A stretch of DNA of 64,000 nt from Leisingera daeponensis. GTDB taxonomy: Bacteria > Pseudomonadota > Alphaproteobacteria > Rhodobacterales > Rhodobacteraceae. Of this stretch, positions 25,789-32,800 are shown one piece after another; the stretch's first letter is position 1; the number at the start of each line of letters is the position of its first letter. The translations under genes and the position numbers were made by a program. The DNA lies in the NCBI RefSeq assembly GCF_019801465.1, contig NZ_JAHVJA010000007.1, positions 1 to 64,000 on the forward strand, written 5' to 3'. The notes beneath the pieces are model-generated. The model worked only from the letters and a program-made list of their open reading frames with translations. It made no database searches and was not told the DNA's origin.

Positions 25789-26874
25789 ATGAAGGCGAAC
25801 GCGCACCCGAAACAGGAAGACCGGCTTCGGGCTTTGTATTCCTTCGATATTCTGGACACTGACCGGGAGAAGGATTTCGACGATATCGTTGCGCTGGCCG
25901 CCGAGCTGTGCGGCACCGCGATTTCCGTCGTCAACCTGATCGATGCCGAGCGCCAGTGGTTCAAGGCGGAAACCGGGCTGGGGGTGCGCGAAACGCCGCT
26001 GGAGACCTCGATCTGCTCGCATGTGATCCTCGAGGAGGATTTCGTCGAGATCAATGACACCCTGCAGGACTCCCGGATGTGCGACAATCCGCTGTGCCTG
26101 GCGGAGCCGGGCCTGCGGTTCTATGCCGGGGCGCTGCTGAAAACCAGCAGCGGCCTGCCGCTGGGCACTCTCTGCGTGCTGGATTACCAGCCCCGGAAGC
26201 TGACCGGAATTCAGCGCCGGACGCTGCGGGTGCTGGCGCGCCAGGTGATGGCCCAGCTGGAGCTGCGCAAGTCGCTGCGGGCGGAAGAGATCCTGCGCAA
26301 GGAGGCCGACCACCGGGTCAAGAACTCGCTGATGTCGCTGTCCGCCTTCACCCGGCTGCAGCAGCGCCACTACGATTCGGCCGACACCCGCACCGCGCTG
26401 TCCAGAGTGATGGCACGCATCGATGCGATGTCCCGGGTGCATGAGCTGCTGTATCAGCAGCCGGACGGCCGGATGATCTGCCTCAAGTCCTTTCTGGAGC
26501 TGATCTGCGGCCACACGGCACATCTGGCGCCGCCGGGTGTCGCGCTGCAGGTCGAGGCCTGCGCCCGGGAGGTCAGTGTCAACAAGGCGGTGGCAATAGG
26601 CTCCTTCGTCAATGAATTCATCGCAAATTCTTTCAAGCACGCGTTTCCGGACGAGCGCCCGGGCAGCGTCACTGTCCGCCTGGAGCAGGTCAACGGCAGC
26701 GCCCTGCGGCTGACCTGCCGGGACGACGGCGTCGGCTATGCCGCGGGCGCGGACAAGATCGTGGCCGGGCTGGGCGTGAAGATCGCCGAGGTGGTGCGGA
26801 TGGAGCTGGAAGGCGAGCTGGAAGTCTTTGCGGAAGGGCCCGGCGTCAGCGCGGCGCTGCTGTTCCCGGCCTGA
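25789..26874 (+). CDS. GAF-domain sensor histidine kinase (HisKA_2/HWE type)
   Basis: 361 residues, soluble. A GAF domain at about 12-165 (RALYSFDILDTDREKDFDDIV, CSHVIL, GTLCVLDYQPRKLT) is followed by a HisKA_2 phosphoacceptor at about 175-250 (KEADHRVKNSLMSLSAF, phospho-His near 180) and a compact HATPase domain (FVNEFIANSFKHAF as N box; DDGVGY as G1 box; GLGVKIAEVV as G2). Kinases of this class often serve the general stress response or light/redox sensing in alphaproteobacteria. There is no membrane helix, so the signal is cytosolic. No response regulator is adjacent. GGAGG precedes the ATG at 25789. Confidence 0.9.
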   Translation: MKANAHPKQEDRLRALYSFDILDTDREKDFDDIVALAAELCGTAISVVNLIDAERQWFKAETGLGVRETPLETSICSHVILEEDFVEINDTLQDSRMCDNPLCLAEPGLRFYAGALLKTSSGLPLGTLCVLDYQPRKLTGIQRRTLRVLARQVMAQLELRKSLRAEEILRKEADHRVKNSLMSLSAFTRLQQRHYDSADTRTALSRVMARIDAMSRVHELLYQQPDGRMICLKSFLELICGHTAHLAPPGVALQVEACAREVSVNKAVAIGSFVNEFIANSFKHAFPDERPGSVTVRLEQVNGSALRLTCRDDGVGYAAGADKIVAGLGVKIAEVVRMELEGELEVFAEGPGVSAALLFPA

Positions 26875-26892
26875 CCCGGGCCGCAGCGGCGC

Positions 26893-28044
26893 TCAGCCCC
26901 TGCCGAAGAAAGCCCTGATCTCGGCGGCCCGCGCCATCGTGTCGGTATAGCCCGCGCTGATCAGGGCGCCGATGTAATCCGGCTCGAACATCAGGTAGCT
27001 TTCGATCCGGCCGTCAGCTTCCAGCGCGCCGAAGCCGCGCATCAGCATCCCTACTGCCCGCGGCAGCCGCGCGGCATGCGCGCGGGCCACGGTGCGCAGA
27101 TCCTGCGAGGGCTGCAGCAGCAGCGCCTCGATTTCCCGCAGCGGCGTCTGTTTCCGGGCCTCGGAGCCGAGCAGCGACACGGTGCGGTTGATGCGGGTCA
27201 GCCGTTCGTAGTCGGCCTCCAGGTTGTCGTTGAACAGGATGTCCAGCACGTGGCCCGCCACTTCGCCGATGCCGGGGCCGTGGCCGGGGCGGCTGCGGCC
27301 GGGGGCGTCGGGGGTGCGGTCGCGGGTGGAGATCACCAGGATGCGGCGCGCGCCGCAGTGGATGGCAGGGGACAGCGGCGAGCCCAGCCGCAGCGAGCCG
27401 TCACCGAAGTATCCGTTGCTCAGCGCCACCGGCGCAAAGGCCAGCGGCAGCGCGGCGGAGGCCAGCAGATGCTGCGGCCCGATCAGCGCCCGTTCGCCAC
27501 GGCGGCGCACGCGCTGCCAGTTGCGGATGCTCCGGCTGCCTTCGAAATAGGTGACCGAAGTGCCTTCGCTGTAGCTGGAGGCGGTGATGCAGAAGGCGTG
27601 CAGCGCGCCGCTGCGGATGGCGCGCCTGAGGTGGGCGGGCTTGTATTCGCGTTCCAGCAGCCGGCCGAGGGGCGCGTGGTCCAGGAAGCCGCCCGGTGCC
27701 GGAACGCCGAGGTAGCGAAGCACCGGGCTCAGCGCCCATCGGAGACCGGTCGCCAGCAGCGGCAGGGTGCGGGTGTCATAGACCGAACTGCTGCGCAGCG
27801 ACTGCCACAGCGATTCCAGATGCCGCGCGCCGGCCTGGAAATCCTGCGACGCGGCGGCCAGCGAAGCGGCGTTTATGGCACCGACAGACGCGCCGCAGAC
27901 GATACCGAACGGGGAGCGGCGGCTGCCGGTGATCTCCGCAATCGCCCGGATGGCGCCCGTCTGGTAGGCGCCGCGCGCGCCGCCGCCCTGCAGCACCAGC
28001 GCGGACAGCGGGGCGGGCGGTGAGGGAGGGGCGGTACGGCTCAC
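26893..28044 (-). CDS. Patatin-like phospholipase
   Basis: 383 residues. LVLQGGGARGAYQTG (oxyanion glycine motif), VCGASVGAINAA (GxSxG nucleophile serine) and FGDGSLRLGSPL (catalytic Asp in DGS) form the patatin Ser-Asp dyad hydrolase site. A DUF3336/C-terminal helical part follows (VLDILFNDNLEADYERLTRINRTV). It cleaves acyl groups from membrane lipids in the cytosol or at the membrane. I place the start at GTG 28044 (VSRTAPPSPPAPLSALVLQGG), with CGGAG just upstream; a longer frame would run through the DUF1326 gene in a Pro/Arg-rich frame. It lies 28 bp behind the DUF1326 gene, so co-transcription is likely. Confidence 0.87.
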   Translation of the reverse strand: MSRTAPPSPPAPLSALVLQGGGARGAYQTGAIRAIAEITGSRRSPFGIVCGASVGAINAASLAAASQDFQAGARHLESLWQSLRSSSVYDTRTLPLLATGLRWALSPVLRYLGVPAPGGFLDHAPLGRLLEREYKPAHLRRAIRSGALHAFCITASSYSEGTSVTYFEGSRSIRNWQRVRRRGERALIGPQHLLASAALPLAFAPVALSNGYFGDGSLRLGSPLSPAIHCGARRILVISTRDRTPDAPGRSRPGHGPGIGEVAGHVLDILFNDNLEADYERLTRINRTVSLLGSEARKQTPLREIEALLLQPSQDLRTVARAHAARLPRAVGMLMRGFGALEADGRIESYLMFEPDYIGALISAGYTDTMARAAEIRAFFGRG

Positions 28045-28072
28045 TCCGGGGGGCGGCCCGGTGCGGCCCGGT

Positions 28073-28708
28073 TCAGGCGGCAATCCCGTGCGGCCCGTGG
28101 CGGATGATGGCCCATTGGCCGTAGCTGTCATCCAGGTCCAGTTTGATCGCCGCATCGGATTTGGTGGAGGCGCTGCCGATCTCGGCCAGGGTGAACTCGA
28201 TGCCGCCGGGGATGTCGATGCGGACCCGGTGCTCGCCGCCGCCATGCGGCGCCTGGATCGGGCGGCCGGAGGAGGTTACCAGCCCGTCGATATCCAGGCT
28301 GGCTGTGCGGTTCTCGATGTCGGCCTCGTAGTCGATCCGCTTGAAAAGCGTCTCATGCACGGTGTCGCACATGGCACGGAACACCCACCAATGGGTGGCC
28401 TCCTCATCGGTCTCGCCGCCCAGGAGAACGGTTTCAAGCGCTTCGCGCTGAGCGCCGGTGGCGCGGTCGTCGATGATCGCCTGCAAGGCGCCCTTGCCCT
28501 CGAAAATCGGGCCGGGCCAGGCGTAGAGCAGCGCGGCCCGGGTGCCGGTCAGGTCGGTTTTGCCGAAATGGCCCTTGCTGACTTGGATCACTTCGAAGCC
28601 GGTGCAGTTGCCGTGGGTGGGCAGATCCTCGAACTGGCAGGGGCAGCCGTAATTGCAGTTGCAGTTCCCGAAGCTGGGGCCTTCGATATACCAATCCACA
28701 TGTGCCAT
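28073..28708 (-). CDS. DUF1326 domain-containing protein
   Basis: 211 residues starting MAHVDWYIEGPSFGNCNCNYGCPCQFE; the dense cysteine cluster NCNCNYGCPC is the signature of DUF1326. Later segments AAGAQREALETVL-like and FRAMCDT fit the family, and the rest is beta-rich. The four N-terminal cysteines suggest metal or Fe-S binding, but no activity is established. DUF1326 genes often neighbour DUF2182 membrane proteins; none is present here. Next on the same strand are the patatin gene (28 bp downstream) and, 90 bp upstream, the PACE gene. The start ATG at 28708 has GGAGGACAGCC before it. Confidence 0.88.
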   Translation of the reverse strand: MAHVDWYIEGPSFGNCNCNYGCPCQFEDLPTHGNCTGFEVIQVSKGHFGKTDLTGTRAALLYAWPGPIFEGKGALQAIIDDRATGAQREALETVLLGGETDEEATHWWVFRAMCDTVHETLFKRIDYEADIENRTASLDIDGLVTSSGRPIQAPHGGGEHRVRIDIPGGIEFTLAEIGSASTKSDAAIKLDLDDSYGQWAIIRHGPHGIAA

Positions 28709-28798
28709 GGCTGTCCTCCGGTTCTCTGCTGAATGGGATGCGCTGTGCCGCGCCCCGCAAGTATAGCAGAAAACCGGAGCATGTGCGGACGGCGCGGG

Positions 28799-29251
28799 TC
28801 AGGGTCTGCCGGGTTCTGCCGCGGCGACAGGGAACAGGCGGTCATAGGCGAGGGTGAAGCCGTAGGTGTAGACCACCACGAAAGAGGTCACCGAAAGGTC
28901 GGTGGCCAGAGCCTGCAGGAGGCCGAGGTTCAGCCACCAGATGTAGACCGGCAGCGAGGTGATCAGCAGCGTCGCCTCGAACCCGCCGGCGTGCAGCAGG
29001 CGGCCCAGCGGCGAGCGGTCGCTGGAGACGCGGCCCGCCCTGGCGTCGGCCCTGTCGAAGATCCAGTTGTACAGGAGGTTCAGCAGCATCGCCTTGACAG
29101 CCAGAAAGGCGCCCAGCAGGCCGATGTCGCTCAGCGGCTTGTCAAAGAAGGCGGCGCCGACCGGTACCAGCACCGCCATCAGCAGGATCTCGAAACTGAT
29201 GGTGTAGCGCAGCCGGTCCTTAGCCGAGCGCATTGCAACTTTGCCTGCCAT
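28799..29251 (-). CDS. PACE family multidrug efflux transporter
   Basis: 150 residues with four hydrophobic helices arranged as two bacterial transmembrane pair repeats. RLRYTISFEILLM and LLNLLYNWIFDRAD in the first repeat, RLLHAGGFEATLLI and YTYGFTLAYDRLFP in the second, are the four conserved PACE motifs (R-x3-FE, W/YN-x-xFD, H-x3-FE, YD-x-xFP). The family, named after AceI, exports chlorhexidine and related cationic biocides using proton motive force, and short-chain diamines may be physiological substrates. It is divergent from a LysR gene (starts about 100 bp apart), the classical regulator pairing. Confidence 0.88.
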   Translation of the reverse strand: MAGKVAMRSAKDRLRYTISFEILLMAVLVPVGAAFFDKPLSDIGLLGAFLAVKAMLLNLLYNWIFDRADARAGRVSSDRSPLGRLLHAGGFEATLLITSLPVYIWWLNLGLLQALATDLSVTSFVVVYTYGFTLAYDRLFPVAAAEPGRP

Positions 29252-29352
29252 TTTGGTCCTCCATTCATGCGAATCCGGGCGTTTCGCTTTTTTCTATCGT
29301 GAATTCCTGTTAGATCCAGTCAGTATATATCTGCTTTTCTGATGGATGTGCG

Positions 29353-30249
29353 ATGATGTCCCCTGAAACCCTGCAGGCCTTTGTTCTGGCGGCTGACCTA
29401 GGGTCGTTCTCGGCTGCGGCGCGCAGGATGGGCAAGGCGCAGTCGGCGGTCTCCACCGCGATCGCCAACCTGGAGATCGACTGCGGGCTGCAGCTGTTCG
29501 ACCGCAGCGGCCGCTCGCCGGTGCTGACAAGGGCAGGGCAGCAGATGCTGCCGCATGCGCGCGGCATCCTCCTGGGCCAGCGGGAGTTTGCCGCCAAGGC
29601 GGCGTCGATGGCGGAAGGGGTGGAGGACAGCCTGTGCCTGGCGGTCGAGCAGGGGCTGAACAAGGCGCCGCTGCTGGACGCCTTGCGCGGCTTTGCGGAG
29701 ATCTATCCGCATGTGGCGCTGGAAATCCTGTCGGCCGGCCCCAATGATACTGCGGCGCTGCTGAAGGAGGGCCGCGCCGATTTGGGGCTGATGACCGAGC
29801 AGGAGTATTATCCCGAGGGCTTTCAGTTCCGCGGCGTCGGCCACACGGTGCTGGCGGCGGTTTGCGGTCGGGATCACCCGCTGGCCGCGCTTGGCCCGCT
29901 GGCCCACCGCGACCTGCGGGCGCACCGGCAACTGGTGCTGCGCAGCCGGATGCAGGATGCGGAGTGGCGGATCGGCGAGTCGCACAGCGCCGCGGTCTGG
30001 TATGCGGAGAACCCGGGCGTGATCGTCGATCTGCTGCGCCAGGGGCTGGGCTGGGCCGAGCTGCCGCTGCCCGCGGTGCAGCCGCATCTGGACAGCGGTG
30101 CGCTGGTGCGGCTGCGTTACGGCTTCCAGCAGAGCGACGCGCTGGCGGGGGTGGACGTGGTCTGGACGTCGCAGCGGGTGCTGGGGCAGGCGGGGCAATG
30201 GCTGCAGCAGCATCTCTTGAAGCTGCCGCAGGAGGCGTGGCGGTGCTGA
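29353..30249 (+). CDS. LysR family transcriptional regulator (PACE-linked)
   Basis: 298 residues. The HTH at about 3-62 reads MSPETLQAFVLAADLGSFSAAARRMGKAQSAVSTAIANLEIDCG, followed by the periplasmic-binding-like effector domain (LRGFAEIYPHVALEIL, DLGLMTEQEYYPEG). Divergently transcribed from the PACE efflux gene, which it very likely activates in response to the exported compound; AceR of Acinetobacter is a LysR regulator of AceI in the same arrangement. Two adjacent ATGs (29353, 29356) are possible starts. It is 125 bp upstream of pheS, which it does not appear to control. Confidence 0.92.
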   Translation: MMSPETLQAFVLAADLGSFSAAARRMGKAQSAVSTAIANLEIDCGLQLFDRSGRSPVLTRAGQQMLPHARGILLGQREFAAKAASMAEGVEDSLCLAVEQGLNKAPLLDALRGFAEIYPHVALEILSAGPNDTAALLKEGRADLGLMTEQEYYPEGFQFRGVGHTVLAAVCGRDHPLAALGPLAHRDLRAHRQLVLRSRMQDAEWRIGESHSAAVWYAENPGVIVDLLRQGLGWAELPLPAVQPHLDSGALVRLRYGFQQSDALAGVDVVWTSQRVLGQAGQWLQQHLLKLPQEAWRC

Positions 30250-30373
30250 GCGCTGCCGGCTCCCGCCCGCCGCGGGGCGCCGTGGTGACACACAGGCGGG
30301 GCATTGGCCCCGGCCCTCTTGCTTTCAGCGGCCCTTGTGGTAGCAGGGCACAAGCAGAATTCGAGGGGCCGTG

Positions 30374-31447
30374 ATGGACGATCTTAAAGCCAAATACCTG
30401 GGTCAGATTGCAGAGGCCGCCGACGAGTCGGCGCTGGAGGCGATCCGCCTTGCCGCCGTCGGCAAGAAGGGCGAAGTGGCGCTGAAGATGCGCGAGCTGG
30501 GCAAGATGACTCCGGAGGAGCGCCAGGTGGCGGGCCCGGCGCTGAACGCGCTGAAGGATGAGATCAACTCGGCCCTGGCGGCCAAGAAGGCCGGTCTGGA
30601 AGATGCCGCTCTGGATGAGCGGCTGCGCACCGAATGGCTGGACGTGACGCTGCCGTCGCGCCCTACCCGTCAGGGCAGCCTGCATCCGATCAGCCAGGTG
30701 CAGGAAGAGATCACCGCGATCTTTGCCGAAATGGGCTTTTCCGTTGCCGAAGGGCCGCGGATCGACACAGACTGGTACAACTTCGACGCGCTGAACATTC
30801 CCGGCCACCACCCCGCGCGGGCCGAGATGGACACGTTCTACATGCACCGCGCCGAGGGCGACAACCGCCCGCCGCATGTGCTGCGCACCCACACCTCGCC
30901 GGTGCAGATCCGCGCGATGGAGAAGATGGGCGCGCCCCTGCGCATCATCTGCCCGGGCGGCGTCTACCGCGCCGATTACGACCAGACCCACACGCCGATG
31001 TTCCACCAGGTCGAGGGCCTCGCGCTCGACAAGGACATCTCGATGGCGAACCTCAAGTGGGTGCTGGAGGAATTCGTCAAATCCTTCTTCGAGGTGGACG
31101 ATGTCGAGCTGCGCTTCCGCGCCTCGCACTTCCCCTTCACCGAGCCGTCGGCCGAGGTCGACATCCGCTGCTCCTGGCAGGACGGCACGCTGAAGATCGG
31201 CGAGGGCGACGACTGGATGGAGATCCTCGGCTCCGGCATGGTGCACCCCAAGGTGATCGCGGCCGGCGGCATCGACCCCGAGGTCTACCAGGGCTTTGCC
31301 TTCGGCATGGGGATCGACCGGATTGCGATGCTGAAATACGGCATCCCGGACCTGCGCGCCTTCTTCGACAGCGACCTTCGCTGGCTGCGCCACTATGGCT
31401 TCCAGAGCCTGGACATGCCGGCGCTGCATGGCGGTTTGAGCAGGTAA
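30374..31447 (+). CDS. pheS: Phenylalanine--tRNA ligase alpha subunit
   Basis: 357 residues, standard for the bacterial alpha subunit. It has the N-terminal coiled coil ([14 protein letters not shown] to about 100), then the class II catalytic core: [30 protein letters not shown], motif 2 [23 protein letters not shown], and motif 3 [21 protein letters not shown]. With PheT it forms the alpha2beta2 enzyme that charges tRNA-Phe. A GTG at 30371 precedes the ATG, which I prefer. pheT is not directly next; it begins 1.35 kb downstream after a non-coding stretch and a hydrolase gene, although both lie on the same strand. Confidence 0.97.
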   Translation: MDDLKAKYLGQIAEAADESALEAIRLAAVGKKGEVALKMRELGKMTPEERQVAGPALNALKDEINSALAAKKAGLEDAALDERLRTEWLDVTLPSRPTRQGSLHPISQVQEEITAIFAEMGFSVAEGPRIDTDWYNFDALNIPGHHPARAEMDTFYMHRAEGDNRPPHVLRTHTSPVQIRAMEKMGAPLRIICPGGVYRADYDQTHTPMFHQVEGLALDKDISMANLKWVLEEFVKSFFEVDDVELRFRASHFPFTEPSAEVDIRCSWQDGTLKIGEGDDWMEILGSGMVHPKVIAAGGIDPEVYQGFAFGMGIDRIAMLKYGIPDLRAFFDSDLRWLRHYGFQSLDMPALHGGLSR

Positions 31448-31692
31448 ACGCCTCAACTTGAAGACCTTCCGCCCGGCCGGCAGGCCGGGCAGCGCCCGGC
31501 CCGTCCCCCACGGGGCGGGCGCTTCGCTTCCCACCCCGCCGGGACGTGCGCTGCCATCGGAGAGGAAAAAACAGTGCGTGGCTGCCGCCGCCCAGGTGAA
31601 GGGGGCAATGCTCTGTGCTTTGCGGAAACGACTGCGCCAAGGTGCGGTTCAGTTTTTGAAATGACTTAGCGCGGAACAAGGCCGAGAGGCCG
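31448..31692. other. Non-coding stretch after pheS
   Basis: GC-rich with several short self-complementary pieces (GCCGGGC/GCCCGGC near 31484-31500, GGGGCGGGC/GCCCGCCCC-like sequence near 31510-31525). No credible reading frame was found; translated frames are Arg/Pro-rich. A pheS transcript end could be here, but no classical terminator with a T run was seen. Confidence 0.5.
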
Positions 31693-31832
31693 CCGCGTCA
31701 TCGCCTGACCGCCCGCAAGGGCGGACGATCTGGTGCCGCAAGCGCACCGGCTGGACGTCGTACGGACTCGGCCGGCAAAAACTGCCTAACACCCTCGTTG
31801 GATCGCCAGCCCGCGGTCAGGCGATGGCGCGG
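31693..31832 (+). ncRNA. Candidate structured RNA between pheS and the hydrolase gene
   Basis: A 20-nt sequence at 31693-31712 and its reverse complement at 31813-31832 match at 19 of 20 positions and would close a 100-nt interior. Inside, CCGCCCGCAAGGGCGG and GGTGCCGCAAGCGCACC each form a hairpin with GCAA-type loops. No long ORF crosses it. I do not recognise it as 6S, SRP, tmRNA or RNase P RNA. It could be a small RNA, a leader of the hydrolase gene (start 31897), or just a remnant of an inverted repeat. The strand is guessed from the flanking genes. Confidence 0.4.
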
Positions 31833-31896
31833 CCTGGTACCCAGCCCCACAAACTTGTGACGTGACAGCTGCTACGTTGCGGCTACCCTAGGGTGA

Positions 31897-32712
31897 ATGA
31901 TCCGAGCAGTCCTTTCCCTCTCCGCCGCCCTTATGTGGGCCTCTGCCGCTGCCGCCGTGGGGCCTTCGAAACCCGCTGGTTGCCATGGCGAGACGCCCTG
32001 TGTGCTGGGGGACCGCTCCTATCATGTGATGGAGCCGGAGGGCTGGGACGGGGTTTCGCCCCTGCCGGTGCTGCTGCATTTCCACGGCTGGTCCCGCACC
32101 GGGCGCCATGCGCAGAGAAGCGATCGGGTCGGGGCCTCGGTCAAGCGCCGGGGCGTGCTGCTGTTGACGCCGAACGGACGCCGCAAGACCTGGGATTTCT
32201 GGTCGGCGGAGACGCAGGACGTGGCCTTCGCCGACGCGGTGCTGAGGGACGTCGCCAAACACTATCCCGTTGATGCAGAACGGATTTACGTCTCGGGCTA
32301 TTCCTATGGATCGGCCATGGCGTGGCGCTATGTCTGCCACAGCGGCAATGACGTGGCGGCGCTCTTGGCGGTGGCCGGCACCCTCCAGCAGAGTGAGAAT
32401 TGCCCCGAAGCCCCGCGCGAGGTGCGCCATGTGCATGGGCTGAAGGACACGGTGATGGACTTCCCCTATGGCCCCGGCGGCGAGCGGACCTATCCGGTGG
32501 CGCTGTGGCGGGCGCGGCTGGGCTGCGGCGCGGCGCGCGCATTGGGGCAGTGGCAGGTTGTGGACTTCCTGAAGCTTGAGCGCACGGTCTGGCCGGGCTG
32601 TACCGGCGGACAGGTGGTGCTGGACACCCTTCCCGGCGGCCATTTCATCCCGCACGGCTGGATCGGGCGGCAATTGGATGAGCTTTTGAACCTCACTCCC
32701 AGCTATCCTTGA
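31897..32712 (+). CDS. Secreted alpha/beta hydrolase (PHB depolymerase/LpqC-like esterase)
   Basis: 271 residues, signal peptide at about 1-20 (MIRAVLSLSAALMWASAAAA). LLHFHGWSRTG is the oxyanion strand, IYVSGYSYGSAMAW holds the nucleophilic serine near 141, VHGLKDTVMDFP the acid, and GGHFIPHGW the histidine. The architecture and motif order equal those of the protein at 16565-17401, so the two are paralogues acting outside the cytoplasm on ester substrates. The gene sits between pheS and pheT on the same strand, an unusual position for the two synthetase genes. Its stop is 88 bp ahead of pheT. Confidence 0.82.
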   Translation: MIRAVLSLSAALMWASAAAAVGPSKPAGCHGETPCVLGDRSYHVMEPEGWDGVSPLPVLLHFHGWSRTGRHAQRSDRVGASVKRRGVLLLTPNGRRKTWDFWSAETQDVAFADAVLRDVAKHYPVDAERIYVSGYSYGSAMAWRYVCHSGNDVAALLAVAGTLQQSENCPEAPREVRHVHGLKDTVMDFPYGPGGERTYPVALWRARLGCGAARALGQWQVVDFLKLERTVWPGCTGGQVVLDTLPGGHFIPHGWIGRQLDELLNLTPSYP

Positions 32713-32800
32713 GGGCAGGGCGCCCGGACCCTTGAACCTTGGCGCAATCTTTGCCATTGCCTGTGGCCAACACGCATGTCTGCCAAGGGGTCCCCGACCA

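Noticed and set aside
31693-31832. Assignment of the pheS-downstream element to 6S, SRP or RNase P RNA
   Set aside because: None of the conserved blocks of those RNAs were seen; kept only as an unassigned candidate.
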